From Chromera velia (Eukaryota; Sar; Chromeraceae): 60,254 bases of DNA. Numbering within the stretch: position 1 is the stretch's first letter; every line of letters starts with the position of its first letter. The stretch spans positions 8,579 through 68,832 of the forward strand of contig JAHBMJ010005241.1 of the NCBI GenBank assembly GCA_018398765.1. Reading direction: 5' to 3'. Positions 1 through 10,784 of the stretch are shown piece after piece. Below the pieces are notes generated by a model. It made no database searches and was not told where the DNA came from. It saw nothing but the letters and a program-made list of their open reading frames with translations. Position numbers and translations under genes: made by a program.

Positions 1-2185
1 AGAAACTTGGGGAGCGTGCCTTCATCTCGAAGGGGCTTCTGGTGAGAATAAGAGACGCGGAAGGGGTGCAAATGTTTGATCGTTGTTCAAAGCGGAAACA
101 AAGCACGGTAGAACAGGTCAGACGCGCTTAGAGAACTCTCTTCGACTTATCTGGAGGTTCAGATATCTCTTGCTCTGTCCTGGGCGTTGTCTGTACATGT
201 GCACGGGTGCGCTTCCTTCGTTCTCCCTGCAGCTACGAGGAGGAGAACCTGACACGTCTGCAGCGGTCGAAACGTGAGAAGAAGCTGTTGCAGAAAGCGC
301 AGGAAGGCAGGAAGGCTACCATGGCCGCTGGGGGTCTGTTGTTGGAGGAGCTGGAGGACCTAGTGGATGTCGGAGGGGGGGAGGAAGAGGGCATACAGGG
401 CCTTAAGGGACGCGACAAGAAAAAGAAGGGAAAGGAAACGAAAACACTCGGCTCATACCTCAATGCCATCAAGCAGGTCAGTCAGGTAGTCAGAATGAGT
501 CAAGACCACAAGATGTTACACGTGAAGAGGTGGTGCCGAAAAGGCAAGCGGGCATGCATGTGAAGATGATCACATTTCGTGCTCGCAATTTCTCTCTCAC
601 CTGTCCTTTTTTGTGCTGCCTGCTTGCGAGTCTTCCCATCACATACCGGCGGGCAGGCAGGTGTTGATTGTTCTGGCTGGACCCCTGGTAGGTTTTCGCT
701 TTGAATTTCTCTCGGTGAAGGAGGGCCCTTAAGAGGGATGGATGCCTCAGACAGACACGAAATAGCTCCTTCTTCTGTCTGATTCTTCCGACCGATGAGG
801 ATTTATTCACAAGAGATCGATCGCGAGGGAGAGAGGGAGACAGGAGATTGTCTTCCTTTCCTTTTGTGCCTATGTGTGTGAGTTGCTGGAGGTTGCTCGG
901 TCGATGGGGTGAGGTAAAGGAGGGAGTGAGAGAGACAAAAGTAAGTGCGTGTGTGTGTGCGTGTGTGTGCAGATGGAGGAGCAGCAGAAGAAAGCTTCGG
1001 CACTTCGAAGCGCTGATGCGGATGTTGACTTCGTGAGGAAGGACCGGACTCTGAGAGTGTCAAAAAGGTGAGTGAGTGAGTGAGTGAGTGAGTGAGTGAG
1101 TGAGCAGCGGAATAAGGTGGAAGAGGGACGGAAGGAAGGTGAAGCTTCCTCTTGACTTTGATGATAGGATGGCCTTTGGATGTTGTCCTGTCTGCCGCCA
1201 TCTTCTCTCCTGTTGATTTTTTCTTTTCGAGTAGAAACGCCTTTTTGGGCAGTCAGAGTGAATCTCGAAAAACGCAGGTTTTGCAAACATGGGGAACGAG
1301 GAATCCCAAGGTAGAAAAGAGCCTTTCTCGGATCAGTTCTTGGGCGCGTCAATCCATCATTTGGTCTGTGTGCGTCTTAGTTCTCCTTCAATCTGCATTT
1401 CCGGTTCTATCAATTCTGTCCTCGCGTGTCTGGAAAAAAATGGATTGCAGGCAGATGGCAGAGGAGGACGAGAGGGAGAACGGATTCGGGAGGGGGGATG
1501 ATGACGAGGCAGCGATGGAGACGGAAAGGAAGAGAGAGGCCAAGAGGAGAAAGCAGGAGGAGAGAATGGAGATGATGAAAGAGAAAGCGAAAAAGTTTGT
1601 TCCCAAAAAGGACGAGCAGGTGGAAGGAAGAAGAGGTGAGCTTGGCTTGGTAGTGTATTCGAAGCAGAAAAAAAGAACTTGTACATCTGGGGGCGCGCGC
1701 GCGCGCGCGCGTGTGTGTGTGTCTGCCCTTCCATATCGAGCGGTGTCTGTCCGTTCCTTGTAGATGAGACGTGGCTTTTTCTCCTGTCTTGCTTCTTTTG
1801 GTTCTCATTTTCTGTGTCTTGTTCGTTTAGGAATTCTTCAACGTACATACACAGTAGTCTAGTGCTTCGCTCTTTTGCCCGGGGAGTTTCTATCTTCAGC
1901 AGCTGGTGACTGTGCTGTATGCATGTATTCAGAGGGAAGTTGCAAGGGTCATAGTCGCTCTTCATTTGTTTAGTGAATCAGTCATTTCCTGACTTCATTT
2001 CTGATTTCTTTCAGCGAAAACAACTAAATGGCCAATGGAAGAGACGGGGAAAAGCGGAAAGACCAGAAGGGAAAACGAAAAAAGAGCATTTGCAGAAACT
2101 CAGCACCTGGACACGCGTGTGTGTGTCCGTGTGTGTGTGTGTGTCTGTGTGTGTCCGTGTGTGTGTGTGTGTGTGTCTGTGTGTG

Positions 2186-2230
<45 letters not shown>

Positions 2231-3701
2231 GTGTGTGTGTGTGTGTGTGTATGTGTGTGTGTGTTCACTGACAGCGACGACATACCAGATCGAGAGGAAC
2301 AAGGGGTTGACGAGAAAGAGAGACAAAACCGCTGGAAACGCGCGTGTGACGAATCGGAAGAAGTTCGAAAAGAGAATGAAATCCCTCAAGGTGAGCTCTT
2401 CTTTCCTTCCCCTCCATCTCCTGCCCCACTTGTCCGTCCTTTCCTTTGTACAGGAGAAACGGAACAGAGAGATGGTGCGTGCGTCGTCACCTCCCTCCCT
2501 CATTCTGTTTGCTCTCTCTTTTCCTTTCGATCCTTTACCCTTGCTTACCTTTTTCTATTGCCTTTCCGCCCTGCCGTCTGCTTTCCTTTCTGAAAGGGGG
2601 CGCACGCACACGACCGTCTGCTTTCCTTTCTGAAAGGGGGCGCACGCACACGACCGTCTGCTTTCCTTTCTGAAAGGGGGCGCACGCACACGACCGTCTG
2701 CTTTCCTTTCTGAAAGGGGGCGCACGCACACGACCGTCTGCTTTCCTTTCTGAAAGGGGGCGCACGCACACGACCGTCTGCTTTCCTTTCTGAAAGGGGG
2801 CGCACGCACACGACCGTCTGCTTTCCTTTCTGAAAGGGGGCGCACGCACACGACCCTGCCGGCGCACGCAGTCGAATGAGTCTTTTATGTGATTGCGGCG
2901 GGGGGTTTCTGTTCTGTCCTATCTCTTCGTTTCTCTTCTTCTGCCCCCTCCTCTTTCTCGCGTTTCCCCCCTTTCCTCCATCGCCAAGTGGATGTGGTAG
3001 TGCGCCCGTGTGTGCACGGGGAGCGATTAAATGAGATTGGTGTGGCTGTGCAAGCATTCAAGCGTTGATTTCTGTGAGCCTGATATGCAATCCCCCTCTG
3101 CCTCTTCATGTGCCTGCCTGCTCGCATGTTCGTTTCCTGTTCAATCGCCGCTTCTGCCTGTCCATCTGTTAGAGTCCATTCGGCTCTTCTTTCTTTTCAT
3201 TCTTCTGCTTTCTGACTGTGCTTCTGTTCCTTTCCTCTCTCTCCAGGGCGTCCAACAGGAAATGCGGGAAGGGACGTCGGGCGGTGGATACGCGGGAGAA
3301 GAGACGGTGGGTGGGTGGGTGGGTGAGTGAGACAGACCGAATTCACGTCATTGAACGAAGAGTTGAGACCTGATGTTTCCATTACAAAGTCTTGTGTGAC
3401 TGTGTGGTCTTTCAGGCGTCATTTTGATTCATTTGGTCTCTTCAGATGGCTCTGCACCTCTGCCTTTGTTTCCTCTCATGGGGCGTGCCCCGCTGACCCC
3501 TTCCGTTCTGTCGAGAGCTCTGCGCCTTTTGACGGTATTGTTGTTTTTGTTGCAGCAATTTTTGGTCGGCCCGGTTTTCTCTTTCTCAGCCATGCATTCT
3601 GAAGTGTGTAGGGTATCTTTCCTGTAATCGTGCGCTTCCTTCGTTCTGTGTGTCTGCAGGGTATCCGGACAAAGGTGGCCAAGAGCAGGAAGATCACCTG
3701 A
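1..3701 (+). CDS. SAS10: SAS10/UTP3 homologue, C-terminal part (5' end outside window)
   Basis: Role (family knowledge): Sas10/Utp3 is a nucleolar component of the small-subunit processome that acts in 18S rRNA maturation. Phase-consistent exons: 233-476, 973-1067, 1451-1635, 2015-2117, 2275-2390, 2454-2474, 3247-3306, 3660-3701 (TGA stop). The diagnostic part is the C-terminus: the 2275 exon encodes [14 protein letters not shown] followed by [12 protein letters not shown], and the last two exons join as [19 protein letters not shown]. This is the layout of the Sas10 C-terminal domain. Upstream exons are Lys/Arg/Glu-rich and probably helical, as usual for the middle of this family. Positions 1-41 end in a plausible donor and may be another exon, but its frame is not certain. 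The N-terminal Sas10/C1D domain would lie outside the window. Exon 2454-2474 is a 7-codon micro-exon supported only by phase and splice sites. Identification is confident; the 2015 exon is the least secure. Confidence 0.85.
2118..2271 (+). repeat. GT-rich microsatellite filling a SAS10 intron
   Basis: Almost the whole intron 2118-2274 is (GT)n interrupted by CCGT and CTGT. The repeat starts at the donor GT and ends just before the acceptor ACAG. Open frames across it (poly Val-Cys) are artefacts of the repeat. Confidence 0.9.
2574..2855 (+). repeat. Seven tandem copies of a 40-bp unit with an internal palindrome
   Basis: The unit begins CTTTCCTTTCTGAAAGGGGG at 2581 and recurs every 40 bp through 2821. 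Copies look identical. Each holds the perfect inverted repeat CCTTTC-T-GAAAGG. It lies inside the SAS10 intron 2475-3246. There are no unique spacers, so it is a minisatellite and not a CRISPR array. Confidence 0.95.
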
Positions 3702-4664
3702 AAGAATTGAAAAACGATCGACTGGAAACAACAAAATCCAAAAATGTTCCTTTCTTGCATTGGTTGCTTGATGCAATGAAGCCTGCAGTAAATAATAGAT
3801 TTTATATTTTTCACTTTTTTTTTGTATTTAGCTGCTTCTTGAATGCTTCTTGAACATTTTTGCATACGGGGCAGCATTGTACCACAGGTGCATGCTAGGG
3901 TGCATGAGGTTTCGTTTGACTCGACTCTTGTGAGTCGACTCCTGGATCGTCTTATTGGTATCACATTTTGTGAGAAAATCAAAGTATTATAAGTGTATAT
4001 CACTAGGCATATCACTGTCTCTAGCTATGTCTATGACTGCAACATGGCATCAATATTTAGTGAATCTAAGAACTAGTCTAATAGTGGATCGCTTATACTA
4101 AATGAGAACTTAGTTTTTTTTTTTTTTGATTGATTAGTTGGTAGTATATTATAATTTCGTTTTTTAGACTAGTCTTCGGAGGTAACTATAGGGTGGTAAT
4201 TTCTTTTTTTTTTTTTTTCCTTTTATATATTAATTCTTCTTAGATCTACGTAGATCCTAAGTCTAATAGGGTCCATTATACGGATAGTCGGGATACCACG
4301 TTTTTTGTTTGCCATTCCCGAAGCAGTCTTTAAATAGTGAGTATTACTGACTACAGTGGCTAGTCCATATATGATTTACGTAGATTTACAATCTAATTTA
4401 CACTAGAATTTATGGATAAAAATGCATGGTTAAATTGAATTTGTGTTTTAAAAAAGAAAAATGTAGAGGGCCTCTCATAAATCTATCTTAATTGTATATA
4501 ACTATAAACATGCATAAAAATTTTGAAGTGTTTACTAGAGTGTTTAACTATGACTATGATGCGCCTAGACGTGCTATCGTCATCCACTAGAGTGTTTACC
4601 ACTGTGATACATGCATATACCACTTTGTATGTTAATTAAGACTCGGATGCTGTCAGATCAAACG
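3702..4664. other. AT-rich intergenic region between convergent genes
   Basis: After the SAS10 stop, composition changes abruptly near 3780 to AT-rich DNA with T-runs at about 4115 and 4205. No convincing coding frame or RNA gene was seen. It separates the 3' ends of SAS10 (+) and the LRR remnant (-), so it should hold both transcript ends. Confidence 0.7.
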
Positions 4665-5632
4665 TCACCGTCCATATATACTGTACAGTGCTGTAACAGT
4701 CCTTACAGATTGGAGCTTGTCCTCTGCTTGCGCTCCCTCGATCAAAGCGTCGGCCCCATCTTGCGAGACGCTGCGGAAGTCCGAGTTAAAAACTCTTAGA
4801 TTGGGAAGGGATGCAGACGTGAGGGCCGCAATAAATGCTGAGAGATCTGCCTCCTGACCCCCGTAAGGGGAGGCGTCTCGATCCTAGAGTCAGTTCAGTT
4901 AGACTCGGAAGGGGGTTTGAGGCAAAGGCTTCACCGAGCAAACGATAGCCTTCAGTACCTGGTTCAGCACTCAGACCGCAATTTAAAAGTGTAAGTACGT
5001 CCAACTTTGGCAACTTCCCTGCCACAACTGCCGCCGTAAAGAACTGTACCCCATTAGTGGCATTGACATTATCTGAGAGGTTGAGAGATATAAGGTTGGG
5101 CAACCTCCCTTCTAAATCATCCACAGCAGAAAACAAGTGCTCCATTCCTTCTCTCTCAAACTTATTGTCGCATAGAGCTAGACGTGTCAGTTCACTGAAT
5201 CCCCCCTCTTTCACCCTCTGACCTAACATCCTCAAATCCTCATCAACCAGACTTTCCTCCAAAAAAAAAAGCTCACAGAGATTTGGTAGCTCCACACTGC
5301 ACAGTGCCCTCAAACAAGCACTTCTTTCCCCTCCGTTTTCTCGACCTACCCCCAGGCCCTTAAGCCGAAGAGTTACCACGTCTTTCAACCGATCGACGCG
5401 AAGAGCATCTGCGAGTGCCTCCTCTACCTCACGGTTAGATTCTTCACTTTCGCTTTCCAAGGTCAAATAGATTTCAACCCACGCAGGTGAGATGTCTGTA
5501 TTCACAAGCTAGTGCCCTTAGAAAAAGGGCGGCTGAGGCTGCTTTTAGGCGTATACTGGGTACGACTACAAACGGGAGGTGACAACCTCCCAGCTTGACC
5601 AGGGCTTCTTCGCTTGTTACGTATGACAGTCA

Positions 5633-5856
5633 TAGAGTTATGGCGCTGCTAACGTACGGGGCTATAAGATCTGACAGTCGGACATGCATTGTTCGTACTT
5701 CTCTTTAGTCTTACACACAGGCAAGACTGTACTTCTGAATTGACTTGCATGCAAACCAATTAATACAATGCATGCATGTACATACATATGTACCATACGC
5801 TCAACATGCGCGCACTATGTGCAGCTCTGACAATGCCTACAACCTCACAATGTAAC
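5633..5856 (-). repeat. LTR-like direct repeat, 3' copy
   Basis: 224 bp, about 98% identical to 7723-7946; differences are clustered at about 5788-5822. Contains TGCATGCA twice (5746-5753, 5769-5776). Flanked on its outer side by GACAGTC (5625-5631). Confidence 0.85.
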
Positions 5857-6823
5857 GTGCCACCTCCCCCAGAGTGTCGTCCCGACACTTTCATATGGAT
5901 GTACTTAGCTGTTTAACTCAGACAGGGGTTGCAAGGTTTATTTCACAAGACCAGAGCGATCAGGCTTGACATGTATATCTCTACAGAGCACTATCAGAAC
6001 CGGGTTCGGGACGTTTGATGATGTTTGAAGCTTTTGCCCGGCGATTTAGAACATTCTGTTTTCTCTTCTTTTTGTGTCTTTCGACTCCTCTCTCATATGC
6101 TCTCATCTCTCTTTTTCTTGTCCATCCTGCATTTCACTTCTGCTCAGGTGGAGGGGCAAAGATGCACTGCCTCTTTCCTACCTACACACATGCCCCCTCT
6201 CCTCCAGGCCGTGCCCGCACGGCCATGCACATGAAGTCAAAGGCAGACGCAGCTAAAAAAAAAACAAATGGGCTCCATGTATGGAACAGATGATTGAATA
6301 CGTATATGGGACTGTTACAGCGGGGTGAATACCGTCTCCTCAATCCGATCGTCTCCTCAATCCGATCTCAAGACTGTCGGCTGTACCCCTTCCATTCGGT
6401 CACACCTGAACGCTGTTGCCTCATCATGTTCTGCCTTATCATGTTTAGGGCAGCAGTACGTTCTCGCTCTTGGCGTTCGAATACCAGTTGCACTCTTTTC
6501 CTTTCCGTCAGGCCTGATCGAATTCCAGTGCAGACAGGCCTAACTCGTCTCCCCACTTCTGGTGTCTGTGTACTGAATCCCTCTCTATACGGAACTCCAC
6601 CGGGAGGCATCTCATGATCTTGAGCGCGAGCTGAGCGGATCGTGTTCAGCAGCGCTGCATGTCATTCCGTTTGTTTTGCCCTTCTCTTTGTTCTCTGCTT
6701 CTCTCTCTTTCTCTCTGCCTTTCCTGCGTTTCAGGTCAGTTCTATTCTCCCAATCCTCATGGGGGCAACTTCAGTCTCTCCGGCAATGAACGGCGTTGAC
6801 TTTGGGAAAAGGGATGCTGCTTT

Positions 6824-7543
6824 CTAACTGATCTCCCACTGACTGTCTCCGCTTCCCATGTCTGCATCCTCATGTCCGGAAAGACCTACCGGCAATACTG
6901 CATCGAATTCAGATTCTCCTGCATTGCTGTACCCTTGAAAATCAAACGTCGTCCCTACAGTTTGAACGAATGGGGTCTCTCCTCCTTGGTCACTTCCCTG
7001 GAAACCCGGTGTCGCTGTGAAGCTCTTTGCTGCTGTTTGGGGTTCACTCACCACAACATCACTCTGAGGGCGTTGGGGTCCCCAGTCGTCTGTGGGCGCA
7101 TGCGGAGTGTGTAGAGGTCTGTGCGCCTTGAACCCATCTGCTTCCTTCCGCTTCACTGGGGAGGCAGTCTGGTCGTCATCCGATTTCCTCTCATCTCTCT
7201 TGCTGTGTGTCCGTCCGAGGGCCTTCTCATTCCATTGGGTCTTCGAAAAACGCAAACCACGACGCGTCTTCTTCTTCTTTTCGGGCTCTTCGTCTCGACC
7301 CTCCTGAATGATGTCCTTCGATTGCTTACGACCCTTCCTCGCTCTGCATTTCTTCTTGCCCATAGACCCCGAGGGCAACCATCGCTGCATTTCTTTAGCG
7401 ACTTCGGATAGAAGAAGACAAACAGACTTGTATCCGTCATCCAGGGTCGCAACGGAGACGTCCTTTAGTTCCTCTACACTCTTCACGAGGAACGTAATTG
7501 CACAGAAAATCGGGCCCACTTCTCTATGTGGCCTCAACGTCAT
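6824..7543 (-). CDS. Hypothetical 239-aa protein inside the LTR-like element
   Basis: Single open frame starting at ATG 7543 in the interior of the element, about 180 bp after the 5' repeat. The N-terminal third is mixed hydrophobic/charged (VGPIFCAITFLVKSVEELK). The middle is strongly basic (KKKCRARKGRKQSK, EKKKKTRRGLRFSK). The C-terminus is acidic and Gly/Ser-rich. No catalytic motif, zinc knuckle or protease motif was recognised. By position it could be a Gag-like nucleic-acid-binding protein, but that is inference only. It may have been captured from a host gene instead. A second short frame (6610-6368, -) has no recognisable feature and is not called. Confidence 0.4.
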   Translation of the reverse strand: MTLRPHREVGPIFCAITFLVKSVEELKDVSVATLDDGYKSVCLLLSEVAKEMQRWLPSGSMGKKKCRARKGRKQSKDIIQEGRDEEPEKKKKTRRGLRFSKTQWNEKALGRTHSKRDERKSDDDQTASPVKRKEADGFKAHRPLHTPHAPTDDWGPQRPQSDVVVSEPQTAAKSFTATPGFQGSDQGGETPFVQTVGTTFDFQGYSNAGESEFDAVLPVGLSGHEDADMGSGDSQWEIS

Positions 7544-7705
7544 CGCAACAACAAGAGAAAGACCTACAAGAACTTTGAAAAGCGAACAGACTCAATGCAC
7601 CCAGAGAAGATCATCGTCTGGTGCGATAGAATGCCTCTCGTCTGCCGTTCAACGATACAGAGATTCGTCTCTGATCATGAATAGAACAGATTGGTCCCTG
7701 ACCGA

Positions 7706-7720
7706 CCTACTCTGCTGCCA
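7706..7720 (-). other. Candidate tRNA primer-binding site
   Basis: TGGCAGCAGAGTAGG read on the minus strand, starting 2 bp inside the 5' repeat end. It matches the pattern TGG-N-AGCAGAG expected from pairing with the 3' end of eukaryotic initiator Met-tRNA, with one mismatch in the first 11 bases. The match comes from general knowledge of that tRNA, not from this genome's tRNA. Confidence 0.5.
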
Positions 7721-7722
7721 CG

Positions 7723-7946
7723 TAGAGTTATGGCGCTGCTAACGTACGGGGCTATAAGATCTGACAGTCGGACATGCATTGTTCGTACTTCTCTTTAGTC
7801 TTACACACAGGCAAGACTGTACTTCTGAATTGACTTGCATGCAAACCAATTAATACAATGCATGCATGTACATACATATGCGCCATACGCTCAACATGCG
7901 TGCACTATGTACAGCTCTGACAATGCCTACAACCTCACAATGTAAC
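7723..7946 (-). repeat. LTR-like direct repeat, 5' copy
   Basis: Same length as 5633-5856, with four substitutions. On the minus strand it begins GTTACATTGTGAGG, directly after the LRR codons ending RLS, and ends CATAACTCTA. The outer flank is GACAGTC (7947-7953). If it acts as an LTR, transcription would start in this copy and run leftwards. Confidence 0.85.
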
Positions 7947-8492
7947 GACAGTCGGATCAGCACAGCTTGTAGTGGCGGCCTCTCTGGAGAGGCAAGGGCT
8001 AAAACAAACGCATCTGCACACTCATGCGAAAAATCAACAACCCAAATGTCCAGCTCTGTCAAGGCGGGGAGTACAGCTGCCTTGAAGCAATTGATAAACG
8101 CCGTAATTGCTTTCATGGTTGGTTCACCAATGCACCCATGTACACCCAGCCTCTCTAGCAACATTAACTCGCCGGCCCCAATTGCAGTCGCCAATACCTG
8201 GAAAACAGGCGTCACACTGTTCTCAGAAATAAAAAGCAGAAGCTGAGTCAAATGTGGAAAGGTGTCCTCTGTAAAACTGCACATAGCGTTTCATCTGATT
8301 GCAGTCTCTCTGCCCCCAGGGACAGCTTTTCCACCCGCATGGGTTTCGAGGCTGCAAAGGTAGATGCGAGCATCCTAATATTCTCTTCACTCAAATCGGT
8401 TCCTGTCAGGATGAGTTCTCGGACTGAGGAAACCTTACTACTCCTCACAGCGACTGACAGAGCTTGAGTCCCTTCCACACCCATACGGTTAC

Positions 8493-9257
8493 CTGCAGTC
8501 ATCATGAGACCTCACAGGGGAGCGAGTCAGTCAGTGATCGTATCAAATAAAGAAACGCAACAAACTTGGTCGGTCAAAATCTGATCCGCACTGTTGGCAC
8601 CAAGATCGACGTTTGGTTGCGTTCGGGAGGGAGACGGCACTCCAGAGAAGGATGGAAGCGCTCTGTGTAGCTTGGGTGTGAAGTTTTTGTTACCAACGTA
8701 TAAGTTGCTGGTTGTCTGCCTGGCACGACCACCTGCCAGCAGACCCTCAAGGATGCGGCACAGAAAGATGGCTGGAGGTTATTCACTCGGGTTTGGAGAG
8801 AAAAAACACTTTATTCATCCATCATTTTTTTTTTTACCTTCTTTTCTGCACTTTGAAGGCTTTCATTCTGACCGTTCAGACTGAGCGTGTGGAGCTCTAC
8901 AGGCAGGCAGGCGAAGACCTGAGCAACCTCGAGGAGACCGATGGCCTCTTCTGCAGTGATTGAACAATTGCATCATAAGCAATAAAGAAAAAAAAAGAAA
9001 GAAAGACAGGTAAGCAGGCAGATAGAGAGAAAGAGACGACAATGTGGAAAAGCTGTTACTCAACAACTGCACCTAATTCTGCCGATGAAGGTCCTTCATC
9101 CATCTGGAGTAAAAGCCACCAAACACGCAAGGTTATCCATCATGATTAGGTCACATATGCACAGTGCTTCCTAATCTATTACAACCATTGACAATCGAAT
9201 CGAGCTTTTAAAAAAATAGTTGCTAGCCTTTTCAGTGATGTACGTGCAACAACATAC
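8493..9257. other. Gap between LRR remnant exons, no other gene seen
   Basis: The flanking LRR exons (9437-9258 and 8492 onward) join in phase across this stretch, so it behaves as an intron. It has A-rich and T-rich runs (about 8826 and 8988) and short open frames without coding character. Confidence 0.5.
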
Positions 9258-9720
9258 TTGTGGAAGAGTCCGACAGTACAATCTCCTCTGTTCCCCCCCC
9301 CCTCCCATAATCCCAATGAACGTACGTATCCGTGAAGGTTAAGCTCTTCAGGCCTTCAGTGTCTGGGCCCTCTCCCCTGACCCGTTCGAAGAATTGACAG
9401 AGAAGTGGACAAGCCGCACCTTGCACAGCTGAGGCACCTGCACACAAGGAAAGACGTAATGCATCGATTTCAATCTGTTGAATTATGACAGAGAGGGCTT
9501 CGCATGGGCAGAACTCTTAGTGACGACCAACGAAGCAGAGGTCCTTCCTGCTCGTCATCATCCATCATCTCAATCTACAAACTTTCCTTTCAAAAAATGT
9601 GCCTTCCCGCAACCCTCCACGTACCCAACGTCAGTCCTTCTGTCAAAGCCGGGAGGAACGAGAGGGCGAAAAAGATCTTGCGGGCCGAGAGCGCGCAACC
9701 TGCATTTATTGGCACGTGGG

Positions 9721-10784
9721 TTAATTCAGATAGGTGAAGCTGTACTCAGACACTTCGACAGGTGGATTTGCAAGGCCCCACAGGACAGTCGAAGGGGCCG
9801 CGAGTGCTGAAAGGGTGCAAGACAAAAAGAAGAAAAACTAGGAGAACGCAGCACGCACAAAAAGGAATTAATTTCCTGGTTGAGTTTCCCTTCTGATCCC
9901 CTCTCTTCTTCTTTTGTGCACCAGAGAGGTCCAGGTCCTCCAAATCCATTTTCAGCTTATCCTGCGAATAAAAAAAGAAAAACAAAACACTAGTGGTTGC
10001 AGATGCCCCCCCGGGCAAACTCAAATTGCATGTCGAGAAAATTCAATCCACTCAGAGACAAACTTAGGGGGATAGATAGTTTACTGATGAACAACCAAAA
10101 CAGAAAGAATTTTATGGAGGCAGAAAACGTTACCGGCGACTTCGTTCCAGTCCAAGGGTCTCTTTCTATTGAAAAAACGGGCAGACAATGAATGTTCATC
10201 GCTCTCCATGAATTTTCCATTCAAAAGGAGTAAAGGAACCTTAGTATCTGATAATTCTTCTTCACACTGAATTCGATCCCCCCTCCTTTTACACCTCTCC
10301 AGCCCACCCCCTCACTTTCTTGATCAGGAACAGACAAAGCCACTCACTTTCTTGATTAGGCACAGACAGAGCCACTCACTTTCTTGATTAGGCACAGACA
10401 GAGCCACACCATCCCAAAGGAGTCACGGTCTGACGCCATTTCGGACAACGACTGTACGAACACATAAAAAGACATAAAAATAAAGGATTCCAAACACCTT
10501 GTAAGGATCAGGAGAAAAGGGACAAGTAAGAGGATACGCGCAAAACTTTGTCACTCGAAAAAGAAACAGACCTCAGGCGTGGCCTTCACGCTGCGAAGAA
10601 GCTTGTAGAGGAGCTTCTGCTGGCTAGGACCAGAGCCAGTTGACGGGCTCTCTTTCCCTGCACGCACCATGCACAGATTAGACAGAAAAACCCACTTTGA
10701 CATGACGAGAGACGGAGCAAAAGGGGAAGGGTCAAGGTTTGAAAAAATACCTGTTCCATCCGTTGCAGCCCTTTTGCTGTCCAT
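9721..10784 (-). CDS. Small hypothetical protein (about 128 aa, 6 exons)
   Basis: ATG at 10784 (MDSKRAATDGTG). Proposed exons: 10784-10751, 10657-10572 (KESPSTGSGPSQQKLLYKLL), 10451-10410 (SLSEMASDRDSFGM), 10239-10141 (GKFMESDEHSLSARFFNRKR), 9961-9922 (DKLKMDLEDLDLS), 9806-9721 (ends VEVSEYSFTYLN, TAA). All phases close if the fourth exon uses the weak donor at 10140. The stronger donor at 10133 would break the frame unless another exon exists, so that junction is unsettled. No signal peptide, membrane segment or known domain was recognised. It is mostly polar and probably soluble. It sits head-to-head with the USP gene, with 1.2 kb between the start codons, so the two may share a promoter. 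Function unknown. Confidence 0.5.
10306..10406 (+). repeat. Three tandem copies of a 32-bp unit carrying splice-donor-like sites
   Basis: The unit contains CACTCACTTTCTTGATTAGG and recurs with a 32-bp period; the leftmost copy is diverged. On the minus strand each copy reads AAGAAAGTGAGT, a good 5' splice site, directly after the 10451-10410 exon of the small gene. Confidence 0.85.

Larger units (their letters stand above)
5633..7946 (-). mobile_element. Non-autonomous LTR-retrotransposon-like element (2.3 kb)
   Basis: Two 224-bp direct repeats (5633-5856 and 7723-7946) flank a 1.87 kb interior. The whole is bracketed by the 7-bp direct repeat GACAGTC (5625-5631 and 7947-7953), as expected for a target-site duplication, with one extra base at 5632. 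Read on the minus strand, the base pair after the 5' repeat is followed by TGGCAGCAGAGTAGG (7720-7706), close to the primer-binding site complementary to initiator Met-tRNA. A purine-rich GGGGGAGGTGG lies just before the 3' repeat. The interior carries one long open frame (7543-6824) and no recognisable reverse transcriptase or integrase, so movement would need enzymes in trans. The repeat ends are not the usual TG..CA, which is the main weakness. The repeats differ at only 4 of 224 positions, suggesting recent insertion. Confidence 0.75.
4665..9437 (-). pseudogene. Leucine-rich-repeat (ribonuclease-inhibitor type) gene, frameshifted and interrupted
   Basis: Three coding stretches read on the minus strand: 9437-9258 (exon with CPLLCQFFERVRGEGPDTEG and LKSLTFTD), 8492-7947, and 5631-4665. 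They contain LRR signatures such as VRELILTG, LPNLISLNLSDN, LTRLALCDNKF, LPKLDVLTLLNCGL and LPNLRVFNSDF. The frame is broken at least three times: a one-base deficit in the T run near 8262 (LCAVL to TEDTFPHL), an extra base at CTAG near 5509, and an extra base at CTAGG near 4883 (LTELTL to the frame encoding DLSAF). The element 5633-7946 is inserted between the second and third stretches. Skipping it and one copy of GACAGTC leaves an open frame of over 50 codons across the junction. Reading: a decayed or mis-sequenced member of an LRR family. An intron could explain one break but hardly all three. No catalytic role is expected; LRRs bind proteins. Confidence 0.75.

Noticed and set aside
83-277. 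Open frame near the left edge as a separate gene
   Set aside because: It lies in the stretch before the SAS10 exon at 233 and shows no coding pattern.
2024-2503. Long open frames of alternating Thr-His or Val-Cys across GT/CA repeats (also near 16023, 38027, 40003, 42847)
   Set aside because: Dinucleotide repeats stay open in several frames by construction. Splice-phase-consistent exons on either side show these tracts are intronic.
2574-2855. CRISPR-like array
   Set aside because: Repeats are directly adjacent with no unique spacers, and the context is a eukaryotic intron.
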